Source of the DNA: Porphyromonas cangingivalis
Lineage (GTDB): Bacteria; Bacteroidota; Bacteroidia; Bacteroidales; Paludibacteraceae
Assembly (NCBI GenBank): GCA_945902955.1
Contig: CAMDNO010000014.1
Location: forward strand, 1-46,690
Direction of reading: 5' to 3'
Length of the DNA stretch: 46,690 nucleotides
Made by a program: the position numbers and the translations under genes. The notes under the pieces were generated by a model. That model did no database searches, was not told where the DNA came from, and was given only the letters and a program-made list of their open reading frames with translations. Each line of letters opens with the position of its first letter. The stretch's first letter is position 1. Below, piece after piece: positions 31,559 to 39,928 of the stretch.

Positions 31559-34465
31559 ATGGCATTAAGCTGGAACGAAATAAAAGATAGAGCATTACAT
31601 TTCTCGAAAGAATGGGCTGACACTTCAAACGAAGAAGCAGACGCAAAACCATTTTTGATTGAGTTTTTTAACGTGTTTGGTATTAGCAGAAAACGTGTTG
31701 CTACTTTTGAACATAAAGTAAAAAAACTTGATGATAGAGATGGCTATATCGACATGCTTTGGAAGGGTATGATATTGGTAGAGATGAAAAGTAGGGGTAA
31801 AAATCTTGATAAAGCATACGAACAAGCTGTTGAATACACATACGGGCTGAAACAACACGAGCTACCAAGATGTATTCTGATTTGCGACTTCGAAAAATTT
31901 AGACTTTATGACCTTGAAGAAAATAAAACCGTTGAATTTAAACTTAACGACTTAATAAACAACGTCAAATTGTTTGGCTATATGATTGGCTACAAAAAGA
32001 ATGTATACAAAGAACAAGACCCCGCCAACATAAAAGCTGCCGAATTAATGGGCAAACTGCACGACCGACTGAAAGACATCGGTTACACAGACCACCCTCT
32101 GGAAGTGTATTTGGTTAGAATCCTTTTTTTGCTTTTTGCCGAAGATACCACCATTTTTGAGCCCCAACAATTTCAAGACTTCATAGAACAACGTACAAAT
32201 GAAGATGGCAGCGACCTGGCTTCTAAACTTCAAGAACTTTTTCAGGTTCTTAACACCCCAACAGAAAAACGGTTCAAAAACCTTGACGAACAATTGGCTG
32301 ATTTTCCGTATGTAAACGGAAAACTTTTTGAAGAAAACTTACCTACGGCAAGTTTTGACAAGAAAATGCGACAAGCACTATTGGATTGCTGTTATATTGA
32401 TTGGAGCAAAATATCACCAGCAATTTTTGGCTCTATGTTTCAAAGTGTTATGAATCCAACTGAACGCCGTAACTTAGGTGCGCATTACACAAGCGAAACG
32501 AATATTCTAAAACTTATCAAACCGCTTTTTCTGGACGACCTTTGGAGAGAATTTGAAAGTATCAAAGACAACAAAAACAAACTTCCCGAATTCCACAAAA
32601 AACTAAGTACGCTTAAATTTCTCGACCCTGCTTGTGGTTGTGGAAACTTCCTTGTAATAACTTACCGTGAATTAAGGCTTTTGGAATTAGAGATTCTACG
32701 CAATATTTATAAAGGCGGACAACAAGTAATTGACATCAGAGAAATTATTTGGCTTGATGTGGATATGATGCACGGCATTGAATACGAAGAATTTCCTGCC
32801 CGAATAGCTGAAGTAGCCATGTGGCTTATCGACCATCAAATGAATATGGTAATCAGCAATGAGTTTGGACAGTATTTTGCTCGCTTGCCATTAAAAAAAG
32901 CGGCCAAAATTGTGCATGGAGATGCATTGAAAGTCAATTGGAAAACACTAAAATTTACAGACACATTGACGGTATACGCCGAGCAGTTAAACTTTAAAGT
33001 GGTAAGTGAACCTATTGAAAAATATGGAACACTAAACGTAATAACCAAACAAAGTACAGAAATAAACAAAAACGCGGAATTTCCACCAGCCAAAGAAGTA
33101 GAAAAGATTGATTTCGATTATATTTTAGGTAATCCACCTTTTATAGGTTCTAAAATTATGACTCAGCCTCAACGAGATGCAGTTGTAAAAGAATTTGCCA
33201 ACATACAGGGTGCTGGAATTTTGGATTATGTTACAGCCTGGTATATTAAAGCCGCAAAATACATTCAAGGAACAAAAACAAAAGTTGCATTTGTATCAAC
33301 TAATTCTATTGTGCAGGGTGAACAAACCAGCATTCTTTGGGGACAAATGCTAAACACATACAACATTAAAATTCATTTTGCTCACCGAACATTTAAATGG
33401 AGCAACGAAGCCAAAGGCAATGCAGCTGTTTATTGTGTGATAGTTGGTTTTGCCAACTACGATACAAATAATAAGTCGATTTTTGAATATGAAGATATAA
33501 AAGGTGAAGCGCACGAATTGAAAGTAAAGAACATCAATCCGTATTTGGTTGATGCTAAAGATTTATTGATAACCAAAAGTTCAAATCCTATATGCAAAGT
33601 TCCTAAAATGAGTTTTGGAAATATGCCGTTGGACGGTGGACATTTACTGTTATCTGACGAAGACAAGGACGGATTTGTTTTGAAAGAACCTAAAGCAGAG
33701 CAGTTTATTAAACCACTAATCTCAGCTTATGAATTTCTAAATGGAAAAAACAGATGGTGCTTATGGCTTGTTGATGCACAACCAAATGAATTAAAAAAAA
33801 TGCCTGCTGTTTTGAAACGAGCCGAATTAGTTAAGAAGTTCCGCTTAGAAAGTAAAGCACCGTCAACACAAAAGTTTGCTTCAACTCCTACATTATTTCG
33901 TGACAGAAATCAACCCGAATCATTTATTGTTGTTCCAAGGGTTTCTTCCGAAAACAGAAAATACATTCCAATGGGATTCTTTGATAAAAATTCTATTGTT
34001 AGCGATACTTGTATGGCAATACCAAACGGAACATTATATCACTTTGGTATATTAATGTCTACGATGCACATGGCTTGGGTAAAAAATACTTGTGGGCGTT
34101 TAAAAAGTGACTTTAGATATTCAAAAGACATTGTTTACAACAATTTTTCTTGGCCTGAAAATCCAACGGCCAAACAAATCAAAGTTATTGAAGAAGCAGC
34201 ACAAAAAGTTTTAGATACAAGAGTTGAATTTATAAATAGCTCGCTTTCTGATTTATACAACTCATTGACTATGCCACCAGCATTGATAAAAGCACACAAC
34301 GAGTTAGATAAAGCGGTAGACTTGGCTTACAGACCTCAAGCATTTACGAACGAAGCGAACAGGATGGTTTACTTGTTTGAACTTTACGAAAAGTATACGG
34401 CAGACTTATTTACAAAGGAGAAAAAGAAAACATTTAGAATTAAGAAATATGACGACAAAAAATGA
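31559..34465 (+). CDS. MmeI-like type IIL restriction-modification enzyme
   Basis: 968 residues combining nuclease and adenine methyltransferase. The N-terminal PD-(D/E)XK site is D65-x9-E75-x-K77 (DMLWKGMILVEMKSRG), the same spacing as in MmeI. A helical connector follows, then the gamma-class N6-adenine methylase with motif I FLDPACGCGNFL (about 353-364) and motif IV NPPF (about 525-528). The C-terminal target-recognition region ends near 900. Such enzymes cut about 20 bp from their site and protect host DNA by one-strand methylation, needing no separate methylase gene. No BREX or type I partner genes are present. It is bracketed by two copies of a 225-bp repeat, so it looks acquired. Confidence 0.85.
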   Translation: MALSWNEIKDRALHFSKEWADTSNEEADAKPFLIEFFNVFGISRKRVATFEHKVKKLDDRDGYIDMLWKGMILVEMKSRGKNLDKAYEQAVEYTYGLKQHELPRCILICDFEKFRLYDLEENKTVEFKLNDLINNVKLFGYMIGYKKNVYKEQDPANIKAAELMGKLHDRLKDIGYTDHPLEVYLVRILFLLFAEDTTIFEPQQFQDFIEQRTNEDGSDLASKLQELFQVLNTPTEKRFKNLDEQLADFPYVNGKLFEENLPTASFDKKMRQALLDCCYIDWSKISPAIFGSMFQSVMNPTERRNLGAHYTSETNILKLIKPLFLDDLWREFESIKDNKNKLPEFHKKLSTLKFLDPACGCGNFLVITYRELRLLELEILRNIYKGGQQVIDIREIIWLDVDMMHGIEYEEFPARIAEVAMWLIDHQMNMVISNEFGQYFARLPLKKAAKIVHGDALKVNWKTLKFTDTLTVYAEQLNFKVVSEPIEKYGTLNVITKQSTEINKNAEFPPAKEVEKIDFDYILGNPPFIGSKIMTQPQRDAVVKEFANIQGAGILDYVTAWYIKAAKYIQGTKTKVAFVSTNSIVQGEQTSILWGQMLNTYNIKIHFAHRTFKWSNEAKGNAAVYCVIVGFANYDTNNKSIFEYEDIKGEAHELKVKNINPYLVDAKDLLITKSSNPICKVPKMSFGNMPLDGGHLLLSDEDKDGFVLKEPKAEQFIKPLISAYEFLNGKNRWCLWLVDAQPNELKKMPAVLKRAELVKKFRLESKAPSTQKFASTPTLFRDRNQPESFIVVPRVSSENRKYIPMGFFDKNSIVSDTCMAIPNGTLYHFGILMSTMHMAWVKNTCGRLKSDFRYSKDIVYNNFSWPENPTAKQIKVIEEAAQKVLDTRVEFINSSLSDLYNSLTMPPALIKAHNELDKAVDLAYRPQAFTNEANRMVYLFELYEKYTADLFTKEKKKTFRIKKYDDKK

Positions 34466-34992
34466 ATATCATCAGTTTAGTGAAAATGAGTTGACTGTTC
34501 TTGCATTTTTGAAAAACCTAAAACAGTATGCACCCGAAAACTTTGATTATTTGGTGTTTTATGGGGCTTCAGCCAGGGAAATGATTAAGTTCATGGAGTA
34601 TCCTGAAAAATATGGTAATTTTGATTTCGTATATGTTTGTGGTTTGTTTGAATCAATCCGTAAAACATTCAATCATTACATTATACCACAACCCGAAATA
34701 ACAGTTCAAGTGGAGGAAGATAGAATATTAGCTTCAACTTTAATTTGTTCCGATCATGCTTTCAGTTCAATTTATTCCAAAGAACGCATGATTAACAAAT
34801 CTCATTTAATTGATTATTTACTTAGAAAAGATGTAATATTCAACTGGAATGGTTTGTTGGTATCTATCGTTCAGAAAATAGTTGAAAAACTTAAAGCTGA
34901 ATTGCATCTGAAATTGGGGTCTGTCTGTTAACGGTAAGGTTTTCTTGTTTGAAATAGACAAAAAAATACCAACAGATTTAATATCAAAATAA
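34449..34992 (+). pseudogene. RM-linked protein of unknown function, broken by a 4-bp duplication
   Basis: Starts at ATG 34449, overlapping the end of the RM gene by 17 bp, so it is probably co-translated with it. The frame as it stands stops at 34931 (160 residues). At 34920-34927 the sequence TCTGTCTG is a tandem 4-bp repeat; with one copy removed the frame runs on as SVNGKVFLFEIDKKIPTDLI to a TAA at 34990-34992, giving about 179 residues. This suggests a recent frameshift, or possibly a phase-variable end. Visible segments are DYLVFYGASAREMIKFMEYP and VEEDRILASTLICSDHAFS. I recognise no family. Confidence 0.6.
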
Positions 34993-34996
34993 GTTT

Positions 34997-35249
34997 ATGA
35001 GAACTAGAATTGAAAAAACTTTATTTTTTCTTATTATCATTTTTACATTGACCAGTTGTTGGAACGAAATTGATGACACCGATGTTTTGTATACTGAAAA
35101 TACTACAACTATACAAGGCTATGTTTTGACTGATGGCGGGAGTCAACCAGTAAAAAACTTAAAATTAAACCTTGATTGGACAGTAAAAGGTGAATTAGGT
35201 GGCACGCATAGAAATATTTGAAATTTTGAAACAGACAGCACAGGACATT
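34997..35249 (+). pseudogene. Truncated lipoprotein gene
   Basis: The N terminus IEKTLFFLIIIFTLTSCWNE has a lipobox with C21. It continues TIQGYVLTDGGSQPVKNLKL, similar to a carboxypeptidase-regulatory-like beta domain. An in-frame TGA ends the frame at 35221, but the same frame continues sensibly (NFETDSTGH) up to the edge of repeat copy 2 at 35250, where it is lost. A nonsense change plus truncation by the repeat best explain this. Confidence 0.65.
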
Positions 35250-35476
35250 CCTGTCCAATCGGATATGTCTTATTTAAATGAGTAAAAGTTGGCGGTCGTC
35301 AGGTAGGATTTGTAATCCTACCTTTCTATATTATAAGGATTTGCAATCTGCTAATATTTCTAAAATAAATATTTATCTTTGTGTTGGATATGATTCGGAT
35401 TAAAAATCCTGATATTACAGGATGTTGGGATTATAAATCCCAACGACGGTGCGCAAACTACTACATCCGGTGGGAC
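35250..35476 (+). repeat. Hairpin-rich mobile-type element, copy 2
   Basis: Direct repeat of 31183-31409, offset exactly 4067 bp, with about 97-98 percent identity over the first 210 bp. Its right end (ACATCCGGTGGGAC) differs from copy 1 but can still pair with the left end at most positions. It joins a truncated lipoprotein gene on its left to a truncated toxin tip on its right. Confidence 0.8.
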
Positions 35477-35670
35477 GGAGAACACCCTTTGAAAACAGAT
35501 CACTCCCTCAGGAATATATTAATAATCCTATAACTACTTTTGAAACAACAAGACCTATGATGTTGTGGGAAAGTACTACAGCTCCACATTTTAATCAGCC
35601 AGGTTTTGGTATACAGTATCGAAATTTTTATAGGTCAGATTTTTTATATGAACAAGGTTGGTTTAAATAA
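35477..35670 (+). pseudogene. TNT-like NAD glycohydrolase toxin tip, N-terminally truncated
   Basis: The frame RTPFENRSLPQEYINNPITT, then PHFNQPGFGIQYRNFYRSDF and LYEQGWFK, matches the C-terminal half of TNT domains (tuberculosis necrotizing toxin family, which hydrolyses NAD+), with PF-x-x-RSLP and F-x-QPG-x-G-x-QY. The front half and any Rhs part are missing. Sequence upstream is repeat copy 2. It is probably inactive and a remnant or donor cassette. The stop overlaps the next ATG by one base. Confidence 0.7.
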
Positions 35671-35942
35671 TGTATATGTATTTTATGAAAATGTCAGATT
35701 TAAAAAAGATATTAGAGATAAATAATCTCAAATCAGGTTATTCAATTGGGAAGAAAAGAGAAGATTGTGATTGCATTATTAAGAAAGGGATTTTTGTTAA
35801 ATATTGGGTGGTATTCTGTGTTGAGAGAGGAGTAAGGCATGACATAACAAATTTTGATAATGAAAATGATGCGTGTGAGAATTTTCTAAGAAGATTAGGA
35901 ATCTCTATAAATAAAGACACTAAGTGGGCTTATTATAAATAG
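35670..35942 (+). CDS. Small likely immunity protein following the TNT-like tip
   Basis: 90 residues or fewer, depending on which of four in-frame ATG codons is used; MSDLKKILEINNLKSGYSIG at 35691 is reasonable. It contains YWVVFCVERGVRHDITNFDN and ACENFLRRLGI, a pattern (W-x-V-x-x-x-ERG, F-x-x-E-x-x-AC-x-x-FL) I associate with small immunity proteins of polymorphic toxins, perhaps Imm59-like. It overlaps the toxin fragment by one base. It appears intact although its toxin is not, so it could still protect against incoming TNT toxins. Confidence 0.6.
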   Translation: MYMYFMKMSDLKKILEINNLKSGYSIGKKREDCDCIIKKGIFVKYWVVFCVERGVRHDITNFDNENDACENFLRRLGISINKDTKWAYYK

Positions 35943-35951
35943 GGTAACCCC

Positions 35952-36084
35952 GGTAATGTATCAGATGTGGGGTAATGTATCAGATTTGGCGTTGCAAATA
36001 TAATAGATTGTAAATCAATAAAGATAATACAAGTTAGATTAAGAAATGGTAGGCAGTTTGTCTGGTAATGTATCAGATTTGGCG
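35952..36084 (+). repeat. Three GGTAATGTATCAGAT copies downstream of the immunity gene
   Basis: Copies start at 35952, 35971 and 36064; the last two extend to GGTAATGTATCAGATTTGGC. They are followed by related sequence (TTGTAAATCAATAA, TTGTAAATCAAATAA), giving a loose direct repeat of 93 bp. Confidence 0.6.
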
Positions 36085-36124
36085 TTTGTATTGTAAATGT
36101 TTGTAAATCAAATAATGTTTACAA

Positions 36125-36380
36125 TTACGAAAAAGAAATAGACGAAGATGAAAATATAACAAACATTGACTATATTTACACGCCCACAGGATTAACGCTA
36201 ATTGTCAAAAATGGTACGCAATATTATACACATACCGATTTACTTGGTTCAATAGAGCGCGTAACCAACTCCGATGGTGCTATGGTAAGCGAATACGCTT
36301 ACACGCCCTGGGGTGGAAGGATATTACTCAGCGGAGTGAATATTACAGATAGAAATTATATTTACAGTTGGTATAAATAG
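36125..36380 (+). pseudogene. Rhs core fragment
   Basis: 36125-36353 aligns without gaps to 27986-28214 of the large Rhs gene, with roughly 94 percent identity by eye. It encodes LTLIVKNGTQYYTHTDLLGS and SEYAYTPWGGRILLSG, then diverges (NITDRNYIYSWYK) and stops at 36378-36380. It has no start codon or signal. It is the remains of a second Rhs gene or of a recombination event, and it marks the right end of the island. Confidence 0.85.
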
Positions 36381-36384
36381 CGTT

Positions 36385-37635
36385 TCAGTCCATCATCAGC
36401 GAAATGGGATCGGAAAGATAATCGATAATACATTTCACAAAACGCGCTGTTTCGCCTCCATCTACAATGCGGTGATCGACAGTCATTGAGAGTCCCAACA
36501 CATTACCAATTGCCAATTGATCGTTTTTCACAACAGGTTTTTTCACAATACGCCCAATTCCCAATATGCCGGCTTGAGGGTAATTGATTACCGGTGTGCC
36601 AAAAATACCACTTATAGAGCCGAAGTTGCTAATTGTAAAAGTGCCTTCGCGCATGTCGTCGATAGTGAGTTTTCGTTCTCTGGATTTGACTGAAAATTCT
36701 GTTATTTTTTGCGTTAACTCCATTATACTCAGTTGGTCGGCATCTCGTATTACGGGAACCACCAAACCTTCGGGCGTATCAATAGCAATGCCGATATTGT
36801 AGCGATTTTTATAAATCATACGTTCATTTTCCATGTCGATTTCCGAATTGAGCTGACGATGTTTTTTCAGCGCTTGCACGGTGGCTTTTACTATAAAAGG
36901 AAGGTAGGTCAATTTGGCATCACGGGCTGCATAAATCTCTTTGTATTTGTTTTTTATTTCTATCAAATCGGATATTTCTACCTCCTCGAAAATGGTAACA
37001 TGAGCAGCATTCAGTTTCGAATTAATCATGTTTTTTGCAATCACCTTTCTGATTTGCGTCAAGGTTTCGTAGGTCAAATCCTCTGTTTCTGTTTCGGCAG
37101 TGCGCTTGGATTTAGAAAATTGCTTCGTTTTCCGGTTGTAATTTTCTATGTCTTCTTTGCGTACCCTTCCCGAAGGTCCAAGTCCTGTTATTTGGTTAAT
37201 ATCAACCCCCAATTCACGGGCAATGGCTCTTGCATGTGGCGTTGCCAAAGCTTTTCGGGTGAGCCGTATTTCATCGGACGAAAAAGGTTGACTTTCGAGA
37301 CTTGCAGGCAAAAGTGCATTGCTATCAGCTAGTTCCAATGTGCCAACCACGCCAGCCGTTTTTTCTTCTTCGGGTTCGATGGTGTTTTCGATTGTTCCTT
37401 CTATTTCAATTTCGGCAAGCGGTTTACCCACGTGAATTACGTCTCCCACTTTGCCAAAAAGCTGTAGTATTTTTCCACCTTTGGGTGCCGGAATATCTGC
37501 CACTACTTTATCTGTTTCCATTTGAGCTATTAGGTCACCTGCTTTAATGGTCTGACCTATTTCGACAAACCACTCTATCACTTTTCCTTCATCAAGTCCT
37601 TCGCCAATATCAGGAAAATTAAATATATATTTCAT
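36385..37635 (-). CDS. 2-oxoacid dehydrogenase E2 (dihydrolipoamide acyltransferase)
   Basis: 416 residues. The N-terminal lipoyl domain has the lipoylated lysine K43 in METDKVVADIPAP. A peripheral-subunit-binding domain lies at about 130-165 (PHARAIARELGVDINQITGL, GPSGRVRKEDI). The catalytic domain ends with VDHRIVDGGETARF, with active-site H388 and D392. It transfers the acyl group to CoA in a pyruvate or branched-chain 2-oxoacid dehydrogenase complex. It is the last gene of the E1alpha-E1beta-E2 operon. No E3 gene is present here. Its stop lies 5 bp from the Rhs fragment on the other strand. Confidence 0.92.
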   Translation of the reverse strand: MKYIFNFPDIGEGLDEGKVIEWFVEIGQTIKAGDLIAQMETDKVVADIPAPKGGKILQLFGKVGDVIHVGKPLAEIEIEGTIENTIEPEEEKTAGVVGTLELADSNALLPASLESQPFSSDEIRLTRKALATPHARAIARELGVDINQITGLGPSGRVRKEDIENYNRKTKQFSKSKRTAETETEDLTYETLTQIRKVIAKNMINSKLNAAHVTIFEEVEISDLIEIKNKYKEIYAARDAKLTYLPFIVKATVQALKKHRQLNSEIDMENERMIYKNRYNIGIAIDTPEGLVVPVIRDADQLSIMELTQKITEFSVKSRERKLTIDDMREGTFTISNFGSISGIFGTPVINYPQAGILGIGRIVKKPVVKNDQLAIGNVLGLSMTVDHRIVDGGETARFVKCIIDYLSDPISLMMD

Positions 37636-37639
37636 GTGT

Positions 37640-38617
37640 TTAAAATTTGACAGTTTTTTCTATTTCATAAAAAATACGATCGGGCGAAACCATGTAAAAC
37701 GCTTCCCCTTTGGCATAAGGCACTATGGTATCAAAGCCCATCAGCCGTTTGGGCGGTGCCTCTAAGTACAAAAAGGCTTCTTCGTTGGCAATGGCAATTA
37801 ATTCGGAACCCACGCTGAACGATTGAGGCGCCTCAGCCACAATAACTACTCGTCCTGTTTTCTGAATTGATTGCTTAATCGTTTCTTTATCAATAGGATA
37901 AATGGTGCGCAAATCAATTAACTCTACCGATATACCGGCTTCGGCTGCCATAACCATGGCTTTTTGACATTCGCGTATCATAGCGCCAAAAGCGATCAGC
38001 GTTACATCAGTTCCTTCGGTAAGCACTTTGGCTTTTCCTATGGGAATGCTAAATTTCTCTTCAGATACTTCTTGCTTTATAGCTCTGTAAATTCGTTTTG
38101 GCTCCATAAAAATCACTGGATCATCGCTCTCAATGGCCGAAATCATTAATCCTTTGGCATCGTGAGGGGTGGATGGAATAACCACTTTTATACCCGGAAT
38201 ATGGGCATACAAAGCTTCGGGGCTTTCGGAGTGATGCTCTACGGCATTGATGCCGCCACCATAAGGAAACCGAATGACCATAGGCACTTTGTATTTTCCG
38301 CGCGTACGGTTATTCATGCGCGAAACATTGGAAATAATCTGATTGAAAGCAGGATAAGTAAACCCATCGAATTGAAGTTCGACCACCGGGCGCAAACCCG
38401 ACATGGCCATGCCCAATCCTGTTCCAACGATTGCCGACTCGGCAAGCGGTGAATCGAAAACCCGTTCGACTCCATATTTTTTCTGCAACCCTTCGGTAAC
38501 TCTAAAAACGCCGCCTTCTACTCCCACATCTTCGCCAAACATGACGATGGATTTATCTTCGGCAAGTTTCATGTCAAGTGCATTGTTAATGGCTTGAACC
38601 ATAGTCATTATGCTCAT
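37640..38617 (-). CDS. 2-oxoacid dehydrogenase E1 beta subunit
   Basis: 325 residues, usual length. Typical motifs are FGEDVGVEGGVFRVTEGLQK, RVFDSPLAESAIVGTGLGMA, LQFDGFTYPAFNQIISNVS, VMIRFPYGGG and a C-terminal DLRTIYPIDKETIKQSIQKT. It forms the TPP-dependent E1 heterotetramer with the alpha subunit. Its ATG overlaps the alpha-subunit stop by 4 bp and E2 follows after 4 bp, so the three genes are translationally linked. Confidence 0.93.
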   Translation of the reverse strand: MSIMTMVQAINNALDMKLAEDKSIVMFGEDVGVEGGVFRVTEGLQKKYGVERVFDSPLAESAIVGTGLGMAMSGLRPVVELQFDGFTYPAFNQIISNVSRMNNRTRGKYKVPMVIRFPYGGGINAVEHHSESPEALYAHIPGIKVVIPSTPHDAKGLMISAIESDDPVIFMEPKRIYRAIKQEVSEEKFSIPIGKAKVLTEGTDVTLIAFGAMIRECQKAMVMAAEAGISVELIDLRTIYPIDKETIKQSIQKTGRVVIVAEAPQSFSVGSELIAIANEEAFLYLEAPPKRLMGFDTIVPYAKGEAFYMVSPDRIFYEIEKTVKF

Positions 38618-39702
38618 TTTCTTTTTTCCTTCCAGCTTAAAAATTGTTCATAATCTGCTTGTTGTCTTTTCAAATCCTCAGGCATGTCTACATAGGTATG
38701 CTTAAAAACATCGTCGAGCGTGTAGGATTTGAAGTTTTCGGCTTCCGTAAATTGCTTATCCACTTCGAGTTTGTAGTCGGCTATCAATAACTCATCGGCT
38801 TCAACCGCTATTCCTTTTTGCTTCATATACAGACTCATGCGTTTAAGCGGATCAGTTTTGTCCCATTCCTGTTCCTCTTCCTTTGTTCGGTATTTCGAAG
38901 GATCGTCCGAAGTGGTATGCGCTCCTTTGCGATAAGTGTAAGCCTCAATTAATACAGGTCCGTTTCCGGCACGCGCATATTCCGAAGCTTCTTTGTAAGC
39001 CACATACATGGCAAAAAAATCATTCCCGTCAACCTTAATGCTTGGCATCCCAAAAGCTACAGCTTTCACAGCCAAATTCACCGAATTGGTTTGTTTGCGC
39101 ACCGGAACCGATATGGCATACTGATTATTTTGTATTGTAAAAACCACAGGCACTTTCCATACGCCGGCAAAATTCAACGCTTCGTTGAAATCACCTTCAG
39201 AAGTACCACCATCGCCAATAAAGGGATAAACCACTTCATCTTTCTGCTGGTATTTAATTGAATACCCAATGCCGGTAGCATATAAAAATTGCGACCCAAT
39301 AGGCACGCTGATGGGCAATACATGATGCGCTTTGCTGAAATTGCTACCCTCCTCGTTACCCATATAGTAAAGAAAAATTTCTTTTAGCAAAACGCCTTTT
39401 GATTGCATAACACCCGCTTCGCGAAATGCAGGCGCTAACCAATCGTCCTCGCGGATAATCATGCCGGCAGCAATTTGCAATGCTTCTTGTCCCAAAATGG
39501 GTGGGTAGGTGTACATTCGCCCCTGACGCTGATAAGACACAGCCATTTGGTCGGCAACCCGTGCTTGAAGCATGGATTTATAAGCTTTTATAATCGTTTC
39601 ATCGTCCAAGTCGGGCATCAGATCTTTCTCAATTACATTGCCCTCGTTATCAATAATTCGGAATATTTTGTCGTCTAATGGATTAAACCTTTTAAAAATC
39701 AT
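38614..39702 (-). CDS. 2-oxoacid dehydrogenase E1 alpha subunit
   Basis: 362 residues from ATG 39702 (MIFKRFNPLDDKIF); an upstream TTG 39729 is less likely. The TPP-binding motif GDGGTSEGDFNEALNFAGVW ending at VVFTIQNNQYAIS is complete, and the phosphorylation-loop region TYRKGAHTTSDDPSKYR is present. It decarboxylates a 2-oxoacid and loads the lipoyl group of E2. Sequence alone does not settle pyruvate versus branched-chain substrate; TTSDDPSKYR leans to the PdhA/BkdA mixed group of Bacteroidota. Confidence 0.92.
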   Translation of the reverse strand: MIFKRFNPLDDKIFRIIDNEGNVIEKDLMPDLDDETIIKAYKSMLQARVADQMAVSYQRQGRMYTYPPILGQEALQIAAGMIIREDDWLAPAFREAGVMQSKGVLLKEIFLYYMGNEEGSNFSKAHHVLPISVPIGSQFLYATGIGYSIKYQQKDEVVYPFIGDGGTSEGDFNEALNFAGVWKVPVVFTIQNNQYAISVPVRKQTNSVNLAVKAVAFGMPSIKVDGNDFFAMYVAYKEASEYARAGNGPVLIEAYTYRKGAHTTSDDPSKYRTKEEEQEWDKTDPLKRMSLYMKQKGIAVEADELLIADYKLEVDKQFTEAENFKSYTLDDVFKHTYVDMPEDLKRQQADYEQFLSWKEKRK

Positions 39703-39748
39703 TTTGAATCGGTTTTTATTAAAAATCAATTAATGTACTGATTGTTTC

Positions 39749-39928
39749 TACTTTGACAGATTAGCAATTGAAAAATATTAATTTAGAGACGAAACTATTA
39801 CACATCCCCTTTAGGGGCTTGGGGCGGTAAAAAAAATGCATGTTTACTGCCCCTAAATCCCCTGAAGGGGACTTGAAATTACTTTCGTCTAGGTAATTTG
39901 ATATTGTTATTTTAAATCTGTCAAAGTA
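39749..39928. repeat. 180-bp imperfect inverted-repeat element carrying two CCCCTTTAGGGG copies
   Basis: Outer ends TACTTTGACAGATT (39749-39762) and AATCTGTCAAAGTA (39915-39928) are a perfect 14-bp inverted repeat. Inside them AGACGAAA faces TTTCGTCT, and the hairpin units at 39803-39826 and 39847-39873 are inverted to each other. The centre is ATGCAT (39836-39841), midway between the ends. The arms could form a hairpin of about 90 bp. It holds no gene and looks like a MITE-type element in the gap upstream of the E1 alpha gene. Confidence 0.8.

Noticed and set aside
31559..34465. BREX PglX or type I HsdM methylase
   Set aside because: The protein carries its own N-terminal D-x9-E-x-K nuclease site as in MmeI, and no other BREX or hsdR/hsdS genes are adjacent.
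36733..37332. 199-codon plus-strand open frame
   Set aside because: Antisense to the E2 acyltransferase gene, with no recognisable motifs.
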